NCBI GenBank assembly: GCA_025349905.2
Contig: MU624767.1
Coordinates: 1 to 25,028, forward strand
DNA: 25,028 nucleotides
Reading direction: 5' to 3'
Origin: Blastocladiella britannica
Taxonomy: Eukaryota > Blastocladiomycota > Blastocladiomycetes > Blastocladiales > Blastocladiaceae
Part shown: positions 9,254-17,720 of the stretch, one piece after another
Numbering within the stretch: the stretch's first letter is position 1
How the letters are laid out: the number at the start of each line of letters is the position of its first letter
The notes under the pieces: model-generated
Databases searched by the model: none
Told to the model about the DNA's origin: nothing
The model's input: only the letters and a program-made list of their open reading frames with translations
Position numbers and translations under genes: made by a program

Positions 9254-10010
9254 TTTTCTTCTTTGTTTTCACAGATGCTGTGTGTGTGTGGACTTTGGTT
9301 GGGCGGCAGTGGTGTGAAAAATAAGGAACCACAGAAGCAGAAGAACGCGGCTTTCGGGGTACAGTCGTTGCAGAAGTCAGACCGTGGGAAATACGGGAAT
9401 AAGGCGAGGGAAGGACTTCAACCAGCTGGCGAATCAGTACAAAAGGAGGTCAAAGGATGGGTTGGATAGGCAATGGAAAGACAGAATTTCTTCGCGGGAA
9501 GGGCTGCGCTTTTGAAGGTAGCCGCGCACACAAGTATTCAACGGAAATACGAAAAACAAAGTTTGGGCCCGATTTTTTCAGAAAGAAGAGCAGGGATGGA
9601 GATGGTGGAGCATGAAGACTTAGGGTTTCTCTGTTCACGGCTGCGTGAAAATTTCAAGGTCACGCCCACGTTCTTTTTCCTCTCATTTTGACGCATCTTA
9701 TTCTGAGGCCGAGGAGGACGAGGATAAATACGAGGACGAGGACGTACCAAGGCCGGCCGTCCCTCCTCACTGTATCTGGCCTCGGCGGCTAAAATTCGAT
9801 CTTGAAACATGATCAGTGGCTAAGAAAGTTGCTGGCATCACTGTTTCTGGGTCGGTGATCAGTCACGGCTTTTTGGAAATAATATGCGCAGTTCTCCACA
9901 AATTATTGTTCCTTGGTTTCTCCAAATACCAAGGAATAATACGATAGGGTACACCGTCCACCCCCTCAATCCAAAGATAACACTACTGACACCACCCGCG
10001 TCAACAGAAA
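9254..10010. promoter_or_regulatory. 757-bp divergent spacer between the PEX22-like gene and KRE33/NAT10
   Basis: This is the longest gene-poor stretch in the window and should hold the promoters of both flanking genes. It contains a short TG run (about 9279-9290) and an imperfect GAGGACGAG repeat at about 9708-9745. Small open frames exist on both strands, including a minus frame at 9538-9810 beginning MFQDRILAAEARYSEEGRPAL and a plus frame from 9473. None has a recognised domain. A 45-nt GT-AG intron could be drawn in the minus frame (donor GTACGT after GRPAL), but it is shorter than all others here. No tRNA or clear operator was seen. Confidence 0.4.
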
Positions 10011-13000
10011 ATGCCACCCGTCGCACACCTCAAACCCAAAAAGGGCGCCATGGCCAGCCTTCCAGCGGCCGCTGACGGCTCCGCGGCCACCGGTTCGGCA
10101 TCGTCCGCTGCCGTGTCCCAGGGCGCCGGCGCATCGCAGCAGCAGAAATCTCTGCACCATGCGCAGACCCGCAAAAAGGTGGACCCGCGCGTGCGCACGG
10201 TACTGCAGAACGCGATCGCGCAGAACCAGCGTTCCTTCTTTGTGATTGTGGGCGATCGCGGCCGCGACCAGATTGTCAACCTTCATCTCTTTTTGTCCAA
10301 GGCCCGCCCCGGCCACAAGGCCCCCGTGCTATGGTGCTACAAGAAGGAGCTCGGGTTCACGTCGCACCGCAAGAAGCGCATGCGCCAGATCAAGCGCGCG
10401 GTGGAGCGCGGGACCCGCGACCCGGACCGCGACGACCCGTTTGAGCTGTTTATCAGCTCGGCCGACATTCGGTACACGTATTACAAGGAGACGCAAAAGA
10501 TTCTGGGCAACACGTACGGCATGTGCGTGCTGCAGGATTTCGAGGCCCTTACCCCGAACTTGCTGGCCCGCACCGTCGAGACGGTCGAGGGTGGAGGCGT
10601 GATTGTGCTGCTGCTCAAGACGATGGCGTCGCTCAAGCAGCTGTACACGATGGCCATGGACGTGCACTCGCGGTACCGCACCGAGGCGCACCAGGACCTG
10701 ACGGCGCGGTTCAACGAGCGCTTTTTGCTGTCGCTGTCGGGTTGCGACTCGTGCCTGGTCGTGGACGATGAGCTCAACGTGCTCCCGCTGTCACGCGCCC
10801 GCGACATTGCCCCTGCGTACGAGGGCACCGACCCGACCACCGCCGCCGAGCGCATGCGCGCGTCGCACCCGGCCGCCGCCGAGCTGCGCGAGCTGCAAGA
10901 GTCGCTCAAGGAGACGCAGCCCGTGGGTGCGCTCGTCGGGTGCACCGTGACCCGCGACCAGGCCAAGGCCATCTTGACGTTCATTGAGGCCATTGCAGAC
11001 AAATCGCTGCGGTCCACCGTGGCGCTGACCGCCGCACGTGGTCGCGGCAAGTCGGCCGCGCTTGGCCTCGCCATGGCCGCCGCCATCGCCTACGGCTACT
11101 CGAACGTGTTTGTGACCTCGCCGAGCCCCGAAAACTTGAAGACCCTCTTTGAGTTTGTGTTCAAGGGCCTCGACGCGCTGGGCTACGAAGAGCACCTCGA
11201 CTACAACCTGGTGCAATCCACCAACCCGGCGCTCAACAAGGCGATTGTGCGCGTTAACATCTTCCGCAACCACCGCCAGACGATCCAGTACATTCACCCG
11301 GAAGACGCGGCGGTCCTGGGCCAGGCGGAGCTGCTGGTGATTGATGAGGCGGCGGCGATCCCGCTACCGCTGGTGCGCAAGCTGCTGGGCCCGTACCTGA
11401 TTTTTATGGCGTCCACCGTGCACGGATACGAGGGCACGGGCCGGTCGCTGTCGCTCAAGCTGATCCAGTCGCTGCGACAGCAGTCGGCGGCCCCCTCCAC
11501 CACCGCCGACGCCAAAGAAGCGGCCGCCTCTCGCACGTTGCGCGAGGTGACTCTCGAGCAGCCGATTCGGTACGGCGACGACGACCCGGTCGAGTCGTGG
11601 CTCAACCGGCTGCTGTGCCTGGACGCCACCGTCACCAAGACCATTGCCGGATGCCCGGACCCGGCCGAGTGCACGCTGTACTCGGTCTCGCGCGACACGC
11701 TGTTCTCGCACCACCCGGTCTCGGAGGCGTTCCTGCAGCGCATGATGGCGCTATACGTGTCGTCGCACTACAAGAACACGCCCAACGACCTGCAGCTCAT
11801 GTCGGACGCGCCGGCCCACCGGCTGTTTGTGCTTCTCCCGCCCGCGACCGCGTACACTCGCGACGGCGCGGCTGACGAGGTGCTCCCCGAGCCCCTGGTG
11901 GTCATGCAGGTGTGCCTCGAGGGCCAGATTTCGCGGTCGTCGGTGCGCCATGCGCTGTCGCGCGGCGTGCGGTCCGACGGCGACTTGATCCCGTGGTGCA
12001 TGGCCCAGCAGTTCCAGGACGACGGGTTCGCGGGCCTCTCGGGCGCGCGCGTGGTGCGTATCGCGACCCACCCGGACTACATGGGCATGGGCTACGGATC
12101 GGTGGCGCTGCAGCAGCTCGAGCAGTACTACCGCGGTGCCTTTGACCTGCTGGACAGCGGTGCTGGTGCCTCGGCGGTCATGCAAGACGGTGCCCTGTGG
12201 AAGTCTATGGCGGCTGCTGCTCCATCTGACAGCGATGCGTTGCACCACGAGTCGATTGGCGTGCGGTCGGCCGACGCGATGCCGCCGCTGCTGGTGCGGC
12301 TGTCGCAGCGCCCACCCGAGCGCCTGGACTGGTTGGGTGTCTCTTACGGCCTGACCCGCCAGCTGTTCAAGTTCTGGAAGCGGTCGGGCTACCACCCGCT
12401 GTACTTGCGCCAGACCGCCAACGAGCTCACGGGCGAGCACACGTGCGTGATGGTCAAGTCGCTGGCAGCCACCGGGGACAATGACGCGGCATGGGTGGCC
12501 ACGTTCTCGCGCGATTTCTGCCAGCGGTTCTCCAACCTGCTCAGCTACGAGTTCCGCAAATTTGACTCGGTGACGTGCATTTCCATCCTGGATGCGGCCC
12601 GCGGGTCGACCACCACTTCCAAGGCCCCTGAGAATGCCGCCAACGACGACGGCGTGCCCGTGACCGCGTCTTCGGTCGACGCGGTGCTGTCCCCACACGA
12701 CGTCAAGCGGCTGGAAGCGTACGCGGGCCATGTGCTCGACTACCACGTGATTCTCGACCTGGTGCCCGTGCTCGCGCGCCTGTACTTTTCGCGGGCGGCC
12801 GTCCGTCGCGACATTGAGTTGTCGGGTCTCCAGCAGTCGATGCTGCTGGGCTTGGGTCTGCAGCACAAGTCGATTACCGAACTCGAGGCCGAGTTCTCGT
12901 TGCCGTCCGCCCAGCTCATGGCGCTGTTCCTCAAGGTCATGCGCAAGTTCTCGGGCTTTTTGAACGCCGTGCAGTCGCGCGCTGTCGAGTCGGAGATGGC

Positions 13001-13466
13001 CGCGGCCAAGTCCATCAAGGCAGCCGCGGTGATGGCCAAGACCAGCGAAGGTGAGGATGCCATGGACACGGAAGAGGCCACCGAGAACGGCCGGCGGTCG
13101 GCCGCCGACGAGTGGGAGCCGCTGCCCGAGTCGCTGACGGCCGAGCTGGACGACGCGGCCGAGGATGCCGAGGTGGCCATGTCGGAGCACCAGCGCGCGA
13201 TGCTGGACTCGATCAACCTCGCCGAGTACTCGGTTGGTGGGAACGACCAGGAATGGGCCGCGGCGACCAAGGCCGGGGCCAAGGCGCCGCTCACGCGCGT
13301 CGCGGTCAAGTCGGATCGCGCTCCGCCAAAGCACACGAACTCTGATAGCGCTGAGGGGGGTGCTGCTAGCGCGCCGCCCAAGAAGCGCAAGGCCGGTGAG
13401 ATGGGCGGGAACGCACGTGGCGGCGGTGGCGGCAGCGCTCGTGGCGGTAAGCGTCCGCGCAAGTGA
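10011..13466 (+). CDS. KRE33: RNA cytidine acetyltransferase (KRE33/NAT10)
   Basis: A single exon of 1151 residues (yeast Kre33 about 1056, human NAT10 about 1025). The enzyme uses acetyl-CoA and ATP to make ac4C on 18S rRNA and, with an adaptor, on Ser/Leu tRNAs; it acts in the nucleolus on pre-40S particles. Order: low-complexity leader (1-55); N-terminal TmcA/DUF1726 part with RSFFVIVGDRGRDQIVNLH and ILGNTYGMCVLQDFEA; helicase module with Walker A TAARGRGKS (340-348) and Walker B VIDEAAAIPLP (Asp445-Glu446); GNAT fold with IATHPDYMGMGYGS (about 684-697); tRNA-binding C-terminal part; then a tail with PPKKRKAGE and Gly/Arg-rich repeats, consistent with nucleolar targeting. The extra length is in the leader and tail. 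A second in-frame ATG at codon 14 is an alternative start. Confidence 0.97.
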   Translation: MPPVAHLKPKKGAMASLPAAADGSAATGSASSAAVSQGAGASQQQKSLHHAQTRKKVDPRVRTVLQNAIAQNQRSFFVIVGDRGRDQIVNLHLFLSKARPGHKAPVLWCYKKELGFTSHRKKRMRQIKRAVERGTRDPDRDDPFELFISSADIRYTYYKETQKILGNTYGMCVLQDFEALTPNLLARTVETVEGGGVIVLLLKTMASLKQLYTMAMDVHSRYRTEAHQDLTARFNERFLLSLSGCDSCLVVDDELNVLPLSRARDIAPAYEGTDPTTAAERMRASHPAAAELRELQESLKETQPVGALVGCTVTRDQAKAILTFIEAIADKSLRSTVALTAARGRGKSAALGLAMAAAIAYGYSNVFVTSPSPENLKTLFEFVFKGLDALGYEEHLDYNLVQSTNPALNKAIVRVNIFRNHRQTIQYIHPEDAAVLGQAELLVIDEAAAIPLPLVRKLLGPYLIFMASTVHGYEGTGRSLSLKLIQSLRQQSAAPSTTADAKEAAASRTLREVTLEQPIRYGDDDPVESWLNRLLCLDATVTKTIAGCPDPAECTLYSVSRDTLFSHHPVSEAFLQRMMALYVSSHYKNTPNDLQLMSDAPAHRLFVLLPPATAYTRDGAADEVLPEPLVVMQVCLEGQISRSSVRHALSRGVRSDGDLIPWCMAQQFQDDGFAGLSGARVVRIATHPDYMGMGYGSVALQQLEQYYRGAFDLLDSGAGASAVMQDGALWKSMAAAAPSDSDALHHESIGVRSADAMPPLLVRLSQRPPERLDWLGVSYGLTRQLFKFWKRSGYHPLYLRQTANELTGEHTCVMVKSLAATGDNDAAWVATFSRDFCQRFSNLLSYEFRKFDSVTCISILDAARGSTTTSKAPENAANDDGVPVTASSVDAVLSPHDVKRLEAYAGHVLDYHVILDLVPVLARLYFSRAAVRRDIELSGLQQSMLLGLGLQHKSITELEAEFSLPSAQLMALFLKVMRKFSGFLNAVQSRAVESEMAAAKSIKAAAVMAKTSEGEDAMDTEEATENGRRSAADEWEPLPESLTAELDDAAEDAEVAMSEHQRAMLDSINLAEYSVGGNDQEWAAATKAGAKAPLTRVAVKSDRAPPKHTNSDSAEGGAASAPPKKRKAGEMGGNARGGGGGSARGGKRPRK

Positions 13467-13656
13467 TTCATTCATAATTCAAGTACTTTTTACACTCAGG
13501 TCTTTTGCCAAAAAAATGGGTAGGTCTACATTAAAAAAGCACACGCCCTGGGACCCAGCGTCGTCGCCGCCGCCAAATGAAAAACGGGACGAAAGCGTGG
13601 TGTCCCCCGACAGCGACGATCACTCGTCCCACCCTCAACACAAGCGAAATCAGATA

Positions 13657-14090
13657 TCAATGCTTGCGACTAAAGACCGTCGGATACCGTGCCATTTGCT
13701 CGACGGACCGGTCCATGATCCACTCTCCAGCGTCCTGTAGTATGAAGAACATTTTCAGTGCTAATCCCACAGGAACCAACGATAGAACTACGCACAAAGT
13801 ACATGTCGGCGGCCATGCGAATGCCTTCGGTTTCGATCTTGTCCGTGGCAACAGCTACAGGAAATGGAACGTGTATAAGCATTGGTTCCCCCCAAAAAAT
13901 AAAATAAAAATAAAAAAATGAAACAAGGACACGTACTGTAGCCAGAGGAGCGACGAATACCGGCAAATACGGTCGACACGAGCGCAAGGTTAATAGCGGA
14001 GCGGACAAGGGTGCTGCGAAAAACAGGATTTGGTTAACATGATCTGGGGCAGCTTGGTCAACATACAAAAGGGAAAACGTACGCGGACAT
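13657..14090 (-). CDS. DUF1748-family small protein
   Basis: Four exons (14090-14083, 14013-13937, 13854-13796, 13734-13657; introns 69, 82 and 61 nt) give 73 residues starting MSATLVRSAINLALVSTVFAG. The core NLALVSTVFAGIRRSSGYTV, then MYFDAGEWIMDRSV, matches the DUF1748 pattern (hydrophobic helix, AGxRRSTG, later GEWxxDxSV), a fungal family of unknown function with mitochondrial localisation reported for yeast members. The helix at about 5-24 could span or peripherally bind a membrane. Donors are GTACGT, GTACGT and GTGCGT, and every junction keeps frame. Exon 1 contributes only eight coding bases. The gene converges on KRE33/NAT10 (190 bp between stops) and lies downstream of the ankyrin-type gene on the same strand. 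Confidence 0.8.
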
Positions 14091-14252
14091 GGTTGATCGA
14101 GAGAATATGAGTTACTGAGGATCGAAAGAGAAATGAGGGCGAGTGACGACGCGACCGAGCACTGGACGAGCAAAGGATTCATGTCCGACGTTTTCCGCAG
14201 ACACTCAAAAATGTACATGTCGAATTGCATCACCAGTATTTGGGAAACATTG

Positions 14253-14270
14253 AATAAATAAATAAATAAA
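14253..14270. repeat. (AATA) microsatellite
   Basis: Four and a half copies of AATA lie just beyond the stop of the ankyrin-type gene. Read on the minus strand they form a T-rich run in its 3' UTR or the upstream flank of the DUF1748 gene. It is an ordinary short tandem repeat. Confidence 0.8.
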
Positions 14271-14278
14271 GTCAAAGC

Positions 14279-16273
14279 TCACAGCTCGGCCAGCACCTGC
14301 TGCCACTCCGGAGCGCCCGACAACTTGATCAGGCCCGCATCCAGCTTTTGGCGCCACCAGGCCCGAACCGCCAACACCTCGTCCTCGGAGAGCGTGCGAT
14401 CCAGGTTGCCAATGTTGGACACGGACGCAGGAGAGCACTTGGCAAACGGCGATACGGGTACGCGCAAACCCGCGAGCCAGTCCAGCACGGGGAGGTGCCC
14501 GTTCATGGACGACCAGTTCACGGCATCGGCCGAAGCAGAGAACCCGCGGTACGTTGCGAGTAGCTGCAAGACTGGCAGTTGCCCGGCACGAGCGGCCGCA
14601 GCCACCAGGGCCGGAGTCACGGCTAACCGCGATCCGTCAAGCGACGAGTGGTCCAGGATCCACCGGGTGGCGTCCACGTCGCCGCGGGCAGCGGCGGTAG
14701 CGGCAGCAGCGGGCCGCTTGACAAACTGGACTTTAACCAGGCCGTTCGGAGACGCGGCATCGGCTGCGGCGCGCACCGTGGCGAATCCGGCCACGGTCGC
14801 AAACTGGCGCTGCCCAAACCCGGCGCGCGCCATCGCGTCGAGATCAAACGAGAGCCCGCGGACGCGCGCACGCACCGCTGTCGCTGTTCCCTGACCGCTG
14901 CCGCTCAGTTGCCGGCGCCACCAGGTAATGATCGGCAAGCGCCCAGCGGACACTGCGTGCTCCAAGGCAGCGGCCGTGTAAGGCAGCGCCGCAAATCCGC
15001 CCATCAGCTTCACCAGTGCATCCAGCACCGCCGTGTCCTGGCCGGCCGCCGATGCGGTGTCGGCGGCTTTCGCGGTGCAGGTCACAGGGAACCCGGCCGC
15101 CTTGATTTCGGCCATCAGCGTCAGCATGGGCATATCCCCGCGCCCGGCGGCCGCGTCAATGATGGCTGGCGGGCACACGAACGTCGGCTCATACGTCTTG
15201 CGCTGTTTCTTGGACTTGAGGACCGTTGAATCGACGATTTTGCTCTTACCACCACTCCCGCTGGTGCGGGACTTGGCAGCGGACCGGGCGCGGGTCCAGT
15301 ACACGGCCACCACGCAGCGGTCGCCGCGTTCAGCCGCCCAGGTCAGGTACGCGTTAGCCCAGTTCGGGTTCTTGCGGAACGGCACCAGCGCGTCCGGTGC
15401 AGCCGCCAGCAATTGCGCAAGCGTCGCCCAGGCGCCGTCCGCGTCGCCCGATTGCTGGCGTGCGTCAAGGGCCTGCATGGTGGCCACGCTGACTACCACC
15501 GGGCTCATTGGTGACGAAGAAGCAGCAGTAAGGGCCGCGTGCAACAGCAACGGGCTGGCGGCACGCAGTGCGGCAGCGGTAAGCAGGGCCGGGAACGGGT
15601 GCAGGGCTAGTGCGTACAGGAAATCGGGAGCTACCAGTGTCACGGGCGAGGCGGCGGCGAGGGTGTGGAAGCGAGGCCAGGCGGATTCGAGTTGGTTCTG
15701 CTTGCATTTTTTATGTTAGTGAATGGTCCGCCAATTTAAAGATGGTGCGTATACCAGATGGTCGTCGTCGCCATGGTTCGTGGTCAGAGGAAGGCGGGCC
15801 AGTTCCTGGGCCACGGCGGCCTCCAGGACGCGTCGCAGGATAGCCGGGGGCCAGACGCCAAATTGGGACGAGTCGCGGTTGGATAGGGGCAGCGGTGATG
15901 CGGGGAGCGACGACGACAATAGCACAAAAGAGCGGGCGGGGGATGGGGTCATGGCAGAGCGGATGGGGGACAAGGTCGTGACAGCAGCGGGCGCTGGCGA
16001 TGGTGGGAAGGACAGCTGGGGCTCAGCAGGGGTCGCCAGCTGCACGAGACAAGGATCTAAATCCAAGACCATGGGCAGATCTAGACCACCGTGGCAAATC
16101 TCACGCGTGTCTTGCTCAACCAGCATGAGGTTGTCGGTTGTAATAGTTTTAACGGTTGTTGTCGTTGTTGCATTAACGGTTGGCTCGGGAGAAGCGAGTG
16201 AGTCAGGAGCTGGGGCCGACCAGCGAGGCAGCCAGGAGGACAGTGAGCCTGTAATGCGCGAGAACCAGTCCAT
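14279..16273 (-). CDS. Degenerate ankyrin-repeat protein
   Basis: Two exons (16273-15755, 15697-14279; intron 57 nt, donor GTATAC, CACTAAC branch site) join in phase 0 to give 645 residues. The first 140 residues are disordered and Pro/Ser/Thr-rich. WPPAILRRVLEAAVAQEL (about 141-158) resembles the short helical opener before repeats in many chytrid and blastoclad ankyrin proteins. From about 290, helical repeats with ankyrin-like spacing appear: AAERGDRCVVAVYWTRAR, AAAGRGDMPMLTLMAE, AVSAGRLPIITWWRRQL, AAARGDVDATRWILD, AARAGQLPVLQLLATY, SMNGHLPVLDWLAGL. These are Ala-rich and diverged. Such repeats mediate protein binding; no partner or catalytic domain is visible. It shares a 123-bp divergent promoter with the coiled-coil gene at 16397. 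Confidence 0.72.
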
Positions 16274-16396
16274 GTTTTCGTTAGTCTTGTTGAGTCTTTT
16301 TGTGGTTGGTATTGTTGGTGGGGAATCGAAGAGGAAATAAAACGCGTCCAGGAGAGTTTCTCACTCACCCGCGAACAAACGCTGCGCAGCACAAGA
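16274..16396. promoter_or_regulatory. Bidirectional promoter with an ACGCGT box
   Basis: These 123 bp separate the divergent start codons of the ankyrin-type and coiled-coil genes. ACGCGT at 16342-16347 equals the MluI cell-cycle box bound by MBF in yeast at G1/S genes. One copy in GC-rich DNA can arise by chance, so regulation by MBF is only a possibility. Confidence 0.35.
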
Positions 16397-17692
16397 ATGG
16401 CCCATGACGCCGACGCCGCCGCCCTCCGAGACCGCCTGATTGCCCAGCGTGCATCCCTCCTGCGCCACAATACCTTGGTGGCGCCCGCTCGCACCGCCGA
16501 TGCCACTGCCCGTGCGACTGCCGCTCGAGAGGCGCTGTTGCAGGCCACCGCCGCTGCCGATGCCGCTGTGCGCCGTCTGGCAGCCGAGCAGGACGAGCTG
16601 CACCGGTCTACACCCGTGGATCCCTTGGTCCAGCACTACGAGTACGCACCACCCCCGATCGCGGCATGGACGAACCGATTGGAGAAGGTGGCCGACCACG
16701 CGTCCCAAGCACTGGACCCGGCTGCCGTTGCAACACCAGCCCATTTGGCAGAGGCAGATCGCATTGCACGTTCTGCCGCCGACACTGCGCGCGCGCTGGT
16801 CCTGATGCGAGGCGATGTGGCCCGGTTGCGTGCGTTTAAAGCCGCACTCTCTTCGTCGTCACCGGCAGTGACACCCTCGGTGGACTGGAATGGTCGGGAT
16901 CTGGACGCGCTTGCGAATGCCGCGACGACCGCTGCTGCTGACCGGGCCGCGCGGAAAATGGTCTTGGCACCGCTGGCCGAGCATGTGAGAGAAGAACGTA
17001 TGAGGACAGTAGAAGCAGCACGAACTCAGGCCACGACCGCGCACCGTGGCTTGCTTCGACACCTGGCAGTACTGCAAGTGGCCGCGGGCGTGCCGGCGTC
17101 GGTAGCGGCCGAGGCCGAGGCAGTGGCGGACCGGCTGGTGGAGCACGCTCACTCGGCCGAGTCGGTAGTGCGGTCTCTGACGCCTGGTGATGTGGATGCC
17201 ACTGTGCCTGAGCGTGCGCAAGCGACGGTGCTGGCGGCCACGGCACTGGCAGCGGCCGGGGTACCCCATTCAGTCACACAACACGACCCAACAAAAAGGA
17301 CGCTGGACCCAACGCGCGCCCCCGATCGCGATGCAGTGGCAAGGGCCGTGGTGGCTGCCGACAGCGCGATCCGCACCGTGCGTCGGGATTGCGCTGATAC
17401 CCGACGCGATGCGGTGGGAATGGCGGACGCGGTGGCAAGGGTGGCGGCGGCTGCTACCGAGTGGATGCCACTGGCCCTGGCGCCGGAGACGGACGCCGAA
17501 CGCGCGCTCGCCACTGCTGCCAGCGAAGCGTTGGCGCAGGTGCAGACAGCGGCGGGGATGGTCGCGCGTGCTGCGACAACCACGGGAATTGTAACAACGG
17601 GGTCTGGGCAGAAGGGAGGAGGAGCAGCTTCGTCACGACGCGACCACGGCGCACGGCGCCGGTGGTTGCTGGATCGTCTGCACACGGACTAA
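16397..17692 (+). CDS. Ala-rich coiled-coil protein of unknown function
   Basis: A single exon of 431 residues with an ATG in good context (agaATGG). The chain is almost wholly helical by composition. Long Ala/Arg/Glu/Asp heptad-like stretches (about 5-70, 95-155, 170-255, 310-400) suggest coiled coils. Breaks fall at a Tyr/Pro segment (HYEYAPPPIAAWTNRLEK, about 80-97) and a short Thr/Pro linker near 295. No enzyme motif, membrane helix or signal peptide is seen. I do not recognise the family; spindle, kinetochore or cytoskeletal scaffold roles are possible but unsupported. The stop lies only 28 bp before the P-type ATPase ATG on the same strand, so the ATPase promoter probably lies in this gene or the two share a transcript. 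Confidence 0.6.
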   Translation: MAHDADAAALRDRLIAQRASLLRHNTLVAPARTADATARATAAREALLQATAAADAAVRRLAAEQDELHRSTPVDPLVQHYEYAPPPIAAWTNRLEKVADHASQALDPAAVATPAHLAEADRIARSAADTARALVLMRGDVARLRAFKAALSSSSPAVTPSVDWNGRDLDALANAATTAAADRAARKMVLAPLAEHVREERMRTVEAARTQATTAHRGLLRHLAVLQVAAGVPASVAAEAEAVADRLVEHAHSAESVVRSLTPGDVDATVPERAQATVLAATALAAAGVPHSVTQHDPTKRTLDPTRAPDRDAVARAVVAADSAIRTVRRDCADTRRDAVGMADAVARVAAAATEWMPLALAPETDAERALATAASEALAQVQTAAGMVARAATTTGIVTTGSGQKGGGAASSRRDHGARRRWLLDRLHTD

Positions 17693-17720
17693 ATTCCATC
17701 ACGTTTGCACAAATTTACAC

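Noticed and set aside
9473..9691. Plus-strand 72-codon frame in the 757-bp spacer
   Set aside because: It has no recognisable motif, and overlapping frames on the other strand are equally open. It is not supported as a gene.
11751..13475. 574-codon open frame on the minus strand across KRE33/NAT10
   Set aside because: The plus strand is an unmistakable NAT10-family enzyme. The antisense product is Arg/His/Leu-rich without domains, typical of third-position GC bias.
13516..13740. Plus-strand open frame of 74 codons (MGRSTLKKHTPWDPASS...)
   Set aside because: It overlaps the last exon of the DUF1748 gene on the opposite strand, is hydrophilic low complexity, and lies in the 3' flank of KRE33/NAT10. 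Kept only as a remote possibility.
13670..14275. Continuous 201-codon minus-strand frame read without splicing
   Set aside because: It reads through three introns of the DUF1748 gene in a mixture of frames. The spliced model restores a known family signature, so the continuous frame is accidental.
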